Counted from the stretch's first letter, positions 7,528 through 15,531 are shown. The stretch is DNA of 20,629 nt from Haemophilus sp. (GCA_019423005.1 JAHZCF010000035.1:1-20629); one strand, 5' to 3'. Notes: generated by a model not told the origin, from the letters alone. Numbers and translations: made by a program.

Positions 7528-8330
7528 TGCCATTATTAAAAGTGGAAAATCTTAGTAAAACCTTTGATGGTCCAGCCAAACTTTTTGGCTCTGAGCAGTT
7601 TTATGCGGTAAAGGATGTCAGTTTTTCGCTTAGTCGGAACGAAACACTTGCGATTATTGGTAAAAATGGCTCAGGAAAATCCACCTTAGTGAAAATGATT
7701 GCAGGAATTATCCCTCCTACATCTGGAAAAATCTTATTTAATGATTTACCGCTCCAATTTGAAGATTTTCACTATCGTGCGCAACATATCCGAATGGTTT
7801 TCCAAGATGCAAATTCAGCGTTTAATCCTCGCTTAAATATTGGCCAAGCCTTAGATGCACCGCTGCGATTAATTACCGATTGGGATGAAGAAACTCGCAA
7901 TCAAAAGATCTTTGAAACCCTTTCATTAGTAGGGCTTTATCCAGATTATACTAATCTTAAAATTAAACATCTCTCTGTCAGTCAAAAACAGCGGATCGCT
8001 TTGGCTCGCGCACTCATTCTTCAGCCTGAAGTGATTATTATCGATGACGCACTTGGCACATTAGATGCTTCCGTTCGTGTTCAATTGCTTAATCTAATTT
8101 TAGATTTACAAGAACACTTAGGCATTTCCTATATTTATGTTGGACAAAATTTAGGGATTATCAAACATATTGCGGATCAAGTGCTAGTTATGGATGAAGG
8201 TGAAATTATCGAATCAGGTACACCAAGAGAGCTCTTCACCAATCCGAAAAACAATATTACCCGCCTTCTTGTGGAAAGTCATTTTGGTCAATTACTCGAT
8301 GAAAATGCTTGGCAAACAACTACTTCCTAA
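7527..8330 (+). CDS. sapF: SapF, ATP-binding subunit with non-canonical catalytic residues
   Basis: Second ATPase of the Sap transporter, 267 residues (E. coli 268). Walker A GKNGSGKST is intact (45-53) and the Q-loop Gln is Q93. The signature is LSVSQ (149-153) instead of LSGGQ. Walker B is VIIIDD, so D174 (codon 8046-8048) replaces the catalytic Glu. The H-switch position is Q207 (VGQNL). As I recall it, E. coli SapF also has Gln at the H-switch but keeps DE in Walker B. The frame is full length with no stop or frameshift, so it is a working gene, not a decaying one. It lacks the cysteine cluster of SapD. The start overlaps the sapD stop (TAATG). I see no strong terminator after it. Confidence 0.94.
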   Translation: MPLLKVENLSKTFDGPAKLFGSEQFYAVKDVSFSLSRNETLAIIGKNGSGKSTLVKMIAGIIPPTSGKILFNDLPLQFEDFHYRAQHIRMVFQDANSAFNPRLNIGQALDAPLRLITDWDEETRNQKIFETLSLVGLYPDYTNLKIKHLSVSQKQRIALARALILQPEVIIIDDALGTLDASVRVQLLNLILDLQEHLGISYIYVGQNLGIIKHIADQVLVMDEGEIIESGTPRELFTNPKNNITRLLVESHFGQLLDENAWQTTTS

Positions 8331-8425
8331 TCATCTGTAAATTCAAGTTAGGCATAGACATCTTAAAAAAACGTCTTTAAAATTGACCGCTCTTTTCATT
8401 CTTTTTAACAAATAGGAAAGCAACT

Positions 8426-9358
8426 ATGCAAGCATTATTAAAACTCACTAACTTTGTGAGCAAAACTTTCGCACTATGGGCAATTGTTTTTGCTCTTCTC
8501 GCCTTTCTCTTCCCTGAGCAATTCAAAATTTTTGCCCCCTACATTCCTTACCTTTTAGGTTTGGTGATGTTTGGCATGGGGATTACCTTAACTTTCGCTG
8601 ATTTCAGTGAAGTGGCTAAACACCCTAAATCTGTATTCATTGGTGTAGCGGGTCAATTCATTATCATGCCTGCTATTGCATTTGGATTAGCAAAAGCCTT
8701 TGATTTACCTGCTGATTTAGCAGTTGGTGTGATTCTTGTGGGTTCTTGCCCAGGTGGTACGTCATCAAACGTAATGACTTATTTAGCGAAAGGTAACACC
8801 GCGCTTTCTGTTGCTTGTACCACTATCTCAACCTTACTTTCACCAGTATTAACCCCTGCTATTTTCTATGTATTAGCAAGTCAATGGTTAGATATTGATG
8901 CAGGCGCAATGTTTATGTCTGTATTAAAAATGGTGTTGTTCCCAATTTTCTTAGGGTTAGTCGTTCGTGCGCTCTTCAAAAAACAGGTAGAACAAGCAAG
9001 CCAAACTATGCCATTAGTCTCTGTTATCTCTATCGTCTTAATCTTGGCAGCGGTAGTAGCAGTAAGTAAAGATAAAATCGTCGAATCTGGTCTATTAATT
9101 TTTAGCGTAGTGGTTTTACATAACTGCTTAGGCTATTTAATTGGCTACTTTGCAGCAAAATTATTTAAACTTAATACGGCGGATAGTAAAGCTGTAGCAA
9201 TTGAAGTAGGTATGCAAAACTCAGGTTTAGGTGCTGCATTAGCTGCTGCTCATTTCAACCCAATTGCCGCGGTACCAAGTGCTTTATTTAGCTTCTGGCA
9301 CAATGTATCAGGTCCAATTTTGGCGAATATTTTCTCTAATATCAAAAATGAAAAATAA
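8426..9358 (+). CDS. Bile-acid:sodium symporter family (BASS) transporter, PanS-like
   Basis: An integral membrane carrier of 310 residues with about nine to ten helices. The family's two conserved blocks are present: GSCPGGTSSNVMTYLAKGN, and EVGMQNSGLGAALA in the second half, which form the crossed helices and sodium sites of the BASS fold. Bacterial members of this branch include PanS (ketopantoate/pantoate export or uptake), so an organic acid substrate is likelier than bile acids; the substrate cannot be read from sequence. It sits 95 bases after sapF, with AGGAAAG ahead of the ATG, and may be read from the sap transcript as well as its own. In H. influenzae the corresponding place after sapF is reported to hold sapZ; this protein does not look like a sap component. 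Confidence 0.9.
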   Translation: MQALLKLTNFVSKTFALWAIVFALLAFLFPEQFKIFAPYIPYLLGLVMFGMGITLTFADFSEVAKHPKSVFIGVAGQFIIMPAIAFGLAKAFDLPADLAVGVILVGSCPGGTSSNVMTYLAKGNTALSVACTTISTLLSPVLTPAIFYVLASQWLDIDAGAMFMSVLKMVLFPIFLGLVVRALFKKQVEQASQTMPLVSVISIVLILAAVVAVSKDKIVESGLLIFSVVVLHNCLGYLIGYFAAKLFKLNTADSKAVAIEVGMQNSGLGAALAAAHFNPIAAVPSALFSFWHNVSGPILANIFSNIKNEK

Positions 9359-9376
9359 GCGATTTGGGTAAAAAAT

Positions 9377-9405
9377 AAGGGCGGAAATTACATTCCGCCC
9401 TTTTT
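9377..9405. terminator. Bidirectional terminator between the BASS gene and sppA
   Basis: A perfect 10-base stem AAGGGCGGAA / TTCCGCCCTT (9377-9386, 9393-9402) has a 6-base loop and is followed by a T5 run. The minus strand also ends in a T-rich stretch (TTATTTTTTA). It serves two convergent genes. Confidence 0.85.
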
Positions 9406-9418
9406 GTATTTTACTGTT

Positions 9419-11281
9419 TTACTTAACCAAACCACAATTTAAACAATACAAATACTGCCCTTTTGGATCATTAAATTTGGTTAACGCATTCAGTTGTTTT
9501 TTCACTTGATGCACTTCCTGTGGCAATCCCAACCAATTTGTCAGTAAGGCTTGACCTTTTTGTTTAAGCTTGCGATCTAATTTAGCTAAGAAGCTATTAT
9601 CTTCATCAACCAACCATTGCACACTAAAATTATCCATATATTTATCCGGATGTTGATTGACTAGCGCGACCACTTTATCAATGGCTATATCAATATCACC
9701 TAATTCGTCAACTAAGCCGTTTTTCTGTGCATCTTGTCCTAACCAAACTTGGCCCTGAGCAATTTTATCCACTTTGTCTTTTGATAATTGACGCCCACGG
9801 CTTACCACATCTAAGAAACGATCATAACCATTTTCAATACTAAGTTGATAAATATCCTGTGTATTCTTACCCAATGGGCTTAACGCTGAGGTTTCCGCGA
9901 GATCTGTTGTCGCTACACCATCGGTACTCATTCCCATTTTTTTGATTGTATTTTCAAAGGTTGGGAATAATGCAAAGATCCCGATCGAACCCGTAATCGT
10001 ATTTTTATCCGCCACGATATAGTCTGCAGTCGAAGAAATCCAATAACCACCAGACGCTGCCATGCCCCCCATTGATACGACAACAGGTTTGCCTGCTTTT
10101 TGAAGATTTTCGGTTTCCTGGCGAATAATTTCAGAGGCAAATGCACTGCCACCCGGTGAGTTAACACGGAGAACAACAGCCTTCACTTTCTCATTATCGT
10201 AGGCCTGTCTTAATAACTTCGCGATGGTATCGCCACCTGCAGATTCCTCATCGCTTTCACCATCAATAATCGTCCCTTCGACATTCACTACCGCAACGAT
10301 ATTTTTTTCATTTGGATCTGCTGAGAAACGATCGCCTAAATCAGATAAATAATCTTCAAACTCCACTAATTTGGCTTTGCTTTCTTCACCTTGCCCAAAA
10401 AGTGCGGTCAATTTTTTATCTAAATCCAATCTTGTCGCAAAATGTGTCACTAACTGACGTTTTTTCACATAAGCCGTTTCATCACCCTTTAACGCTTTTA
10501 AATCACTAATATATTTTTGTGCATTCGGTAATACATCATTAGCGGTAATATGACGATTAACCATTAACGTTTGCATGTAGTTTTGCCACATACCCCCAAG
10601 CCATTTCTGCATATTCGCTCGTGCTTCTGGTGACATATCATCACGCAAGAAAGGTTCTACCGCAGACTTATATGTCCCCACTCGGAAAATATGCGGCGTA
10701 ATTTCAAGTTTTTCGAGCATGGATTTGAAGTAAAGATTTTCATAACGTAAACCTTGAATACCGACTTGTCCAATCGGATTAAGATAAATTTCATCCGCAA
10801 AACTCGCAAGAAAATATTGTGATTGTGTGTAATTGTCAGCATAAGCAATAACTGGCTTTTCTGATTCTTTAAAACTTTGAATAGCCTTTCCTACATACTC
10901 TAATGATGGAAGATCGCCCCCTTCAAAGTCATTTAAATTCAACACTAAACCACGAATGCGTTCATCGTCTTTCGCAGATAAAATACTTTGCACCACATCA
11001 AAGGTTGAATATTTGTAAGAAACTTTTTCATTATTTAACCGTTGGAATTCCTCTTGCCAACTCAGCATATCTTCCGTGTTATCAGCAAGATAGCCTGTTA
11101 AATTTAAATATAATGCACCTTGATCGCCTGATAAGACTTGGCTTTTCTTGCCATCACTAAAAAGGCTAATAAGGACAATCAACGCTAAAACAAATAGTAA
11201 GAACACAAAATTCATCACAAGATTTCGAATAAAATTGAGTGCTTTACAACAAAATTTCAATACGTTTAATATGGCATTCAT
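9419..11281 (-). CDS. sppA: SppA, signal peptide peptidase (protease IV), long form
   Basis: Membrane-anchored serine protease that degrades cleaved signal peptides at the periplasmic face of the inner membrane. The 620-residue length is that of the duplicated 67-kDa form found in E. coli. An N-terminal anchor helix lies at about residues 24-41. The general base Lys is K205 (VGTYKSAVEPF) in the N-terminal half. The nucleophile Ser is S379 (NSPGGSAFASEI) in the C-terminal half, as in the family, where the two halves combine into one site and the enzyme forms a tetramer. Positions of both residues are close to those of E. coli, with about 25 fewer residues between them. One uptake signal lies at 10400-10408. 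It is divergent from a YdjA-like nitroreductase, as in E. coli. The start ATG has AAAGG about a dozen bases upstream. Confidence 0.95.
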   Translation of the reverse strand: MNAILNVLKFCCKALNFIRNLVMNFVFLLFVLALIVLISLFSDGKKSQVLSGDQGALYLNLTGYLADNTEDMLSWQEEFQRLNNEKVSYKYSTFDVVQSILSAKDDERIRGLVLNLNDFEGGDLPSLEYVGKAIQSFKESEKPVIAYADNYTQSQYFLASFADEIYLNPIGQVGIQGLRYENLYFKSMLEKLEITPHIFRVGTYKSAVEPFLRDDMSPEARANMQKWLGGMWQNYMQTLMVNRHITANDVLPNAQKYISDLKALKGDETAYVKKRQLVTHFATRLDLDKKLTALFGQGEESKAKLVEFEDYLSDLGDRFSADPNEKNIVAVVNVEGTIIDGESDEESAGGDTIAKLLRQAYDNEKVKAVVLRVNSPGGSAFASEIIRQETENLQKAGKPVVVSMGGMAASGGYWISSTADYIVADKNTITGSIGIFALFPTFENTIKKMGMSTDGVATTDLAETSALSPLGKNTQDIYQLSIENGYDRFLDVVSRGRQLSKDKVDKIAQGQVWLGQDAQKNGLVDELGDIDIAIDKVVALVNQHPDKYMDNFSVQWLVDEDNSFLAKLDRKLKQKGQALLTNWLGLPQEVHQVKKQLNALTKFNDPKGQYLYCLNCGLVK

Positions 11282-11351
11282 GTAAAATTAAACCTTTAAA
11301 AACAGAAATAAAAATTGTGCGTAGCCTATCATAAAGTCCTGTGAAAAACTA

Positions 11352-11360
11352 TGCTATAAT
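11352..11360 (+). promoter_or_regulatory. Extended -10 promoter of the nitroreductase gene
   Basis: TGCTATAAT is a perfect extended -10 element (TGn plus TATAAT), 33 bases upstream of the start codon. There is no good -35 hexamer at 17 bases, as expected when the extended -10 carries the recognition. Confidence 0.65.
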
Positions 11361-11392
11361 CAACTGCACTTAACTAGAAGAAGGAAAATACT

Positions 11393-11947
11393 ATGGATGC
11401 ATTAACTCTTTTAACACAACGCAAATCCAATAAAAAATTAACGGCGCCAGCACCTAGTCAAGTGCAATTAGAACAAATGTTTCAAGCGGCTTTACGTGCG
11501 CCCGATCATGGTAAACTTGAACCTTATCATTTTGTTGTGATGCAAGGCACCGGTTTAAGTAAATTGGAAAGCTTGCTCAAAGCAGCGGTGACTGAATTTG
11601 ATTTAGGTGAAGAAAGATTAAAAAAAGCAGAGAATTTTGCACGCCGTGCGCCAATGATCATTGCGGTGATTGCTAAAATTAATCATGAAGTGAAAAAAGT
11701 ACCGGGTTGGGAACAAATGCTTACTGCGGGTGCGGCAACTTATGCGATTCAACTTGCAGGTAATGCATTGGGTTTTGAAAGTTTTTGGGCAACAGGTCCT
11801 TTCGTTGAAGGGCGTGAATTACGTGAAGCATTTAGTTGTGGTAAAAATGATAAGATTGTTGCCTTATTACAAATTGGTACAGCAGCTGAAAAATTAGAAA
11901 GAGACTGTAAACCCAAAGATTTATCACGTTTCGTGAGCCATCTATAA
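11393..11947 (+). CDS. YdjA-type FMN nitroreductase family protein
   Basis: A small oxidoreductase of 184 residues resembling E. coli YdjA along its whole length: MDALTLLTQRKSNKKL at the N terminus, APDHGKLEPYHFVV, the RAPMIIAVIAK strand, WEQMLTAGAATYAIQLAG, and FVSHL at the end. Family members bind FMN at a homodimer interface and reduce nitro compounds or quinones with NAD(P)H. The YdjA branch has a minimal fold and its physiological substrate is unknown. The RRS-like start (RKS, residues 10-12) is the usual FMN phosphate contact. The ribosome site AGAAGGA is well placed. It is divergent from sppA, an arrangement conserved in enterobacteria. Confidence 0.88.
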   Translation: MDALTLLTQRKSNKKLTAPAPSQVQLEQMFQAALRAPDHGKLEPYHFVVMQGTGLSKLESLLKAAVTEFDLGEERLKKAENFARRAPMIIAVIAKINHEVKKVPGWEQMLTAGAATYAIQLAGNALGFESFWATGPFVEGRELREAFSCGKNDKIVALLQIGTAAEKLERDCKPKDLSRFVSHL

Positions 11948-11958
11948 AGAAAAAATTA

Positions 11959-11985
11959 AAAAAGGCGGAAATTTCCGCCTTTTCT
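11959..11985. terminator. Bidirectional terminator between nitroreductase gene and metX
   Basis: A perfect palindrome AAAGGCGGAAA / TTTCCGCCTTT (11961-11971, 11972-11982) has T runs on both strands. It lies between convergent genes and has the same GGCGGAA core as the terminator at 9377. Confidence 0.8.
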
Positions 11986-11992
11986 ATTGTTT

Positions 11993-13078
11993 TTATTCAG
12001 ACTCGCCTTCTAATCCACTTCTAATTTTATTTTCAAACGCCGTATAATCCACTAAAAAAGCATCGTGACCATAATCCGATGGGAATTCATAAAATTTTAA
12101 ATCCACGCCTGCTTGTTCTAAAAGCTGTTTACTTTTATGTAAATCAATGGATTTAAATAGTTGATCTGTCGTCACCGAAACTAATGTATAGCAGGCTTTA
12201 ATTCGAGATAGGGCTTCTTTCACATCTGCATACCCTACACTAGGATCATACAGATCGAGAGCTCGCAATAAATGCAAATAGGTGTTAGCATCAAAACGCT
12301 CTAAGAATTTTTTGCCTTGATAGCTCAAATAGGATTCCACTTGAAAGTGATCACCCCAAAATTGACCTTCAGATTTAGTTGCTCGCCCAAATGCCTTGGC
12401 TAACTGTACATCTGTCCGATAGGTCAACATTCCCAACATGCGAGCAATGGAAAGTCCTTGATTAGGCGGTGTCCCCTCATAATAATCGCCATTATTAAAA
12501 TTTGGATCATTAATGACAGCCTGACGCATCACATGATTAAATCCAATGGCTTCCGCACTAAAGAAGATAGAAGAACAAAGATTCACAATGTTATCCATAA
12601 AATCCGGATAATCAATTGCCCATTGTGTAGCTTGCATACCGCCAAAGGATCCGCCCACTATCGCTTTTAAATGCGCTATGCCAAGATAATCAAGTAAAGC
12701 CTTTTGCACTTTAATAATATCTTGAACAATAATATTGGGGAACTGGCTACCATAAGGTTTTCCCGTAGTGGGATTCATTGAGCTTGGTCCCGTCGTCCCT
12801 TTACAACCACCTAATACATTTGAACAAATAAAAAAGTATTTAGATGTATCAAAAGCTAGACCTTCGCCCATAAAATTTTGCCACCAACCATCTTTATTCG
12901 GTTCATCAAAATAAGGTTCTGCATCTCCCGTTAAGGCATGACAAATTAATACAGCATTGCTTTTATCTGCATTTAAAGTCCCGTAAGTTTGATATGCGAC
13001 ATTGATAGGCGAAAGCTGCCCCCCCAATGTTAATTGGAGGGGATTGTCTTGAAAAAGCACGACATTTTGCACAGCCAT
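11993..13078 (-). CDS. metX: Homoserine O-acetyltransferase
   Basis: Activates L-homoserine with acetyl-CoA, the first committed step of methionine synthesis. The 361-residue protein is an alpha/beta-hydrolase with a visible triad: nucleophile S144 in GGSFGGMQA, D305 in VTTDQLF, and H338 in DYGHDAFLVD. The oxyanion segment CHALTGDAEP (about 46-55) and GCKGTTGPSSMNP (91-103) are characteristic of the MetX family. By homology to Haemophilus MetX the acyl donor is acetyl-CoA; succinyl-CoA users exist in the family and sequence inspection alone does not rule this out. The upstream region has a good promoter and a MetJ operator, so repression by methionine via S-adenosylmethionine is likely. The gene stands alone, with no metW beside it. 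Confidence 0.94.
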   Translation of the reverse strand: MAVQNVVLFQDNPLQLTLGGQLSPINVAYQTYGTLNADKSNAVLICHALTGDAEPYFDEPNKDGWWQNFMGEGLAFDTSKYFFICSNVLGGCKGTTGPSSMNPTTGKPYGSQFPNIIVQDIIKVQKALLDYLGIAHLKAIVGGSFGGMQATQWAIDYPDFMDNIVNLCSSIFFSAEAIGFNHVMRQAVINDPNFNNGDYYEGTPPNQGLSIARMLGMLTYRTDVQLAKAFGRATKSEGQFWGDHFQVESYLSYQGKKFLERFDANTYLHLLRALDLYDPSVGYADVKEALSRIKACYTLVSVTTDQLFKSIDLHKSKQLLEQAGVDLKFYEFPSDYGHDAFLVDYTAFENKIRSGLEGESE

Positions 13079-13111
13079 TAAATGATAACCTTTTACGTTG
13101 ATGATTTAACA

Positions 13112-13139
13112 ATTATCAACAGCTCATGTTTTTTGTCAA
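13112..13139 (-). promoter_or_regulatory. metX sigma-70 promoter
   Basis: Minus-strand perfect -35 TTGACA (13134-13139) and -10 GATAAT (13112-13117), with a 16-base spacer that ends TGTT. It lies 34 bases upstream of the metX start codon and directly next to the MetJ boxes. Confidence 0.75.
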
Positions 13140-13171
13140 GAAATTTTAGACGTTTAGACGTCTAAATATTT
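13140..13171. promoter_or_regulatory. MetJ operator (tandem met boxes)
   Basis: Two adjoining 8-base met boxes, AGACGTTT (13148-13155) and a perfect AGACGTCT (13156-13163), are flanked by weaker boxes (13140-13147 and AAATATTT 13164-13171). MetJ dimers with S-adenosylmethionine bind such arrays cooperatively. The array touches the -35 of the metX promoter, so it should repress metX; it also lies about 30 bases upstream of the sanA promoter. Confidence 0.85.
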
Positions 13172-13199
13172 CCTTATCAATTTGGTAAACAAATTACAC

Positions 13200-13228
13200 T
13201 TGAAATTATTTTGATTTTTCAGTATGTT
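13200..13228 (+). promoter_or_regulatory. Candidate sanA promoter
   Basis: TTGAAA (13200-13205), a 17-base spacer, then TATGTT (13223-13228). This predicts a transcript start near 13235, which would rule out the most upstream in-frame start of sanA. Confidence 0.45.
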
Positions 13229-13249
13229 AGCTATATGCAACTATCCAAA

Positions 13250-13933
13250 ATGCGGTTAAAAATGACCGCACTTTCATGGCTCTCTCGCCTTCCGCTGAAA
13301 AAACTCCTCGGCTACGCCTTGGGGTTAGGTTTACTCGTCTTGATTGGCTGCTTCACCATTGATCGTGCTATTAGTTTCTATGTGCAAGATCGCGTTTATG
13401 AAGACATTGAAACGCTCCCGCATCGTCACTACGCACTAGTACTAGGTACATCCAAATATGTCGCTAAGGGAAAAACCAATAAATATTATGACTATCGCTT
13501 AGAAGCATCAAAATACTTAATCGATCAAAATAAAGTTGATTATCTACTACTAAGTGGCGATAACCGCACGCTTCAATACAACGAGCCGCGTACCATGTTT
13601 TTGGATCTACGTAAAATGGGCGTGTCTGAAAGCGTCATGTTTAAAGATTTTGCAGGATTCCGCACTTTAGACTCTGTTGTGCGAGCAAATAAAGTTTTCC
13701 AAGTTCCTTCCTTTACGATCATCAGTCAAAAATTCCATTGTGAACGCGCGCTGCTTATTGCTAAACATTACGATATTGATGCCATTTGTTTCACCGCAAA
13801 ACAGCCAGAAGTTTATTTTGGGACACGTGTCCGCGAAATGTTTGCTCGCGTGAAAGCCGTATTAGACTTAATTATCGGAGTAAAACCCTACTTTCTCGGC
13901 ACACCAGAACCGCTACCAATACCTGCTGAATAG
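13250..13933 (+). CDS. sanA: SanA-type (DUF218/ElyC) inner-membrane protein
   Basis: A membrane-anchored envelope protein of the SanA branch of DUF218. It has one N-terminal helix (LLGYALGLGLLVLIGCFTI) and a periplasmic Rossmann-like domain. Diagnostic motifs are ALVLGTSKY, LLLSGDN, YNEPRTM, AGFRTLDSV and SQKFHCERAL, matching E. coli SanA in order. SanA is linked to vancomycin sensitivity at high temperature and envelope integrity; its chemistry is unknown. The start is uncertain. In-frame ATGs lie at 13235, 13250 and 13262, and the frame is open from 13211, but none has a clear ribosome site. The predicted promoter favours 13250 or 13262. An uptake signal (13265-13273) overlaps the first codons. 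Confidence 0.85.
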   Translation: MRLKMTALSWLSRLPLKKLLGYALGLGLLVLIGCFTIDRAISFYVQDRVYEDIETLPHRHYALVLGTSKYVAKGKTNKYYDYRLEASKYLIDQNKVDYLLLSGDNRTLQYNEPRTMFLDLRKMGVSESVMFKDFAGFRTLDSVVRANKVFQVPSFTIISQKFHCERALLIAKHYDIDAICFTAKQPEVYFGTRVREMFARVKAVLDLIIGVKPYFLGTPEPLPIPAE

Positions 13934-13953
13934 TTAACTATTCTTTAATTTTT
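13928..13953 (+). terminator. Weak hairpin at the sanA stop
   Basis: Stem GAATAG / CTATTC (13928-13933, 13938-13943) with a TTAA loop encloses the TAG stop in its left arm and is followed by TTTAATTTTT. The stem is short and AT-rich, so termination may be inefficient. Confidence 0.35.
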
Positions 13954-14016
13954 ACCCTATTTAATCAAAAAAGATCTAAATAAAAAGATTTTTATACGAT
14001 TTTTTATCATATTTAT

Positions 14017-14045
14017 TTGACAATTTTTACTTAAATCGCTATTTC
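14017..14045 (+). promoter_or_regulatory. Candidate lysC promoter
   Basis: A perfect TTGACA (14017-14022) is followed after 17 bases by TATTTC (14040-14045), a poor -10. It lies 55 bases upstream of the lysC start codon in an AT-rich spacer. The leader is too short and lacks the conserved core for a lysine riboswitch. Confidence 0.4.
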
Positions 14046-14100
14046 TAATAGCTATCATAAAACACAACATCTTACTTTTTCATTTTTAGAGGATTATCTT

Positions 14101-15453
14101 ATGTCTCATTTATCGGTAGCAAAATTTGGCGGTACGTCTGTCGCAAACTATTCCGCTATGCAAGCTTGTGCCAAAATCGTTATTGCAGATCCTAATACTC
14201 GCGTTGTCGTGCTTTCTGCCTCTGCTGGTGTAACAAACTTATTAGTTGCCTTAGCCAATGGCGTAGAAGCTGAAGAACGCGCAAAATTAATTGGTGAAGT
14301 CCGCCAAATTCAAGAAAATATTTTAAATGAATTAAAAGACGACAGCCGTGTTCGCCCTGTCATTGAAAAATACTTAGAAAATATTACCGCACTTTCTGAA
14401 GCCGCTAGCCTTGCGACATCACTTGCTTTAACTGATGAGCTCATTAGTCATGGTGAAATGATGTCAACGCAAATTTTCATTGAAGTATTAAGAGAATTAC
14501 AGGCATCTGCAACTTGGGTTGATGTACGTACTTTAGTGGCAACTAATGATAACTTTGGTAAAGCCGCACCAGATGATTCACAAACTCAAGCGAACTGCGA
14601 TAATTTATTAAAACCATTAATCGATCGAGGTGAATTAGTTATCACTCAAGGCTTTATTGGTCGTGAACCAAGCGGTAAAACGACTACTTTAGGCCGTGGT
14701 GGTAGTGACTACTCTGCTGCACTTTTAGCTGAAGTATTAAACGCAAAAGATGTCTTAATTTGGACTGATGTGGCAGGTATTTATACGACCGATCCACGTG
14801 TCGTACCAAATGCACAACGTATTGATACAATGAGCTTTGCTGAAGCAGCCGAAATGGCAACCTTTGGGGCGAAAGTATTACACCCTGCGACATTGCTTCC
14901 TGCCGTTCGTAGTAATATCCCTGTTTATGTGGGTTCAAGTAAAGCACCTGAAGCTGGTGGTACTTGGGTAACACGAGATCCGCAACCTCGCCCAACATTC
15001 CGTGCAATTGCATTACGTCGCGATCAAACCCTACTAACGCTTTCAAGTCTCAGTATGCTACATGCACAGGGCTTCCTGGCGAATGTATTCACTATCTTAG
15101 CGAAATATAAAATTTCAGTCGATACGATCACAACCTCTGAGGTAAGCATTGCATTAACCTTAGATAAAACTGGCTCAGCGTCATCTGGTGTAGAATTACT
15201 TTCTCCGGAATTATTAGAAGAATTAAGTCAATACTGCACTGTGAAAGTTGATACAGGCTTATCTCTTGTCGCATTAATTGGAAATGATTTACACCTTGCT
15301 TCAGGTGTGGCGAAACGTATTTTTGACACCCTTGAAGGCTATAACATCCGCATGATTAGTTATGGTGCAAGCACCAATAACATTTGTATGCTCGCGATGA
15401 GCGACAAAGCAGATGACGTGGTTCGTTCATTACACAAATCATTGTTTGAATAA
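14101..15453 (+). CDS. lysC: Lysine-sensitive aspartate kinase III
   Basis: Phosphorylates L-aspartate with ATP, the entry step to lysine, threonine, methionine and diaminopimelate. The 450-residue monofunctional enzyme is close to E. coli LysC (449). The N-terminal kinase domain shows KFGGTSVAN (residues 8-16), SHGEMMSTQIF and the nucleotide-binding GRGGSDYSAALLA. The C-terminal third carries the tandem ACT domains (from about residue 310) that bind lysine in the homologue. There is no fused homoserine dehydrogenase, so this is type III, not ThrA or MetL. It may act upstream of the metX gene nearby. AGAGGA precedes the ATG. One uptake signal lies at 14386-14394. Feedback inhibition by lysine is inferred from the family. 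Confidence 0.94.
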   Translation: MSHLSVAKFGGTSVANYSAMQACAKIVIADPNTRVVVLSASAGVTNLLVALANGVEAEERAKLIGEVRQIQENILNELKDDSRVRPVIEKYLENITALSEAASLATSLALTDELISHGEMMSTQIFIEVLRELQASATWVDVRTLVATNDNFGKAAPDDSQTQANCDNLLKPLIDRGELVITQGFIGREPSGKTTTLGRGGSDYSAALLAEVLNAKDVLIWTDVAGIYTTDPRVVPNAQRIDTMSFAEAAEMATFGAKVLHPATLLPAVRSNIPVYVGSSKAPEAGGTWVTRDPQPRPTFRAIALRRDQTLLTLSSLSMLHAQGFLANVFTILAKYKISVDTITTSEVSIALTLDKTGSASSGVELLSPELLEELSQYCTVKVDTGLSLVALIGNDLHLASGVAKRIFDTLEGYNIRMISYGASTNNICMLAMSDKADDVVRSLHKSLFE

Positions 15454-15464
15454 AAAATTTACTG

Positions 15465-15495
15465 AAAGTGCGGTTTAAAATAACCGCACTTTTTT
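15465..15495 (+). terminator. Paired uptake-signal terminator after lysC
   Basis: Opposed AAGTGCGGT signals make 11-base perfect arms (15465-15475, 15482-15492) with a 6-base loop and a T6 run. It is a well-formed intrinsic terminator 12 bases after the lysC stop. Confidence 0.85.
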
Positions 15496-15531
15496 ACGTT
15501 TAAAATTTGAGATTACGACCAAAAAAGAGTA

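Noticed and set aside
7527..8330. sapF as a decaying pseudogene because of its altered motifs
   Set aside because: The frame has full family length, intact Walker A and Q-loop, translational coupling to sapD, and codon use like its neighbours.
13934..14100. Lysine riboswitch before lysC
   Set aside because: The 167-base spacer is very AT-rich, without the conserved GC-rich core stems of the L-box. With the likely promoter at 14017, the leader would be only about 50 bases.
14684..15046. A 120-codon open frame on the minus strand inside lysC
   Set aside because: It is antisense to a clearly conserved kinase domain, has no recognisable protein features and no ribosome site. It is a shadow frame.
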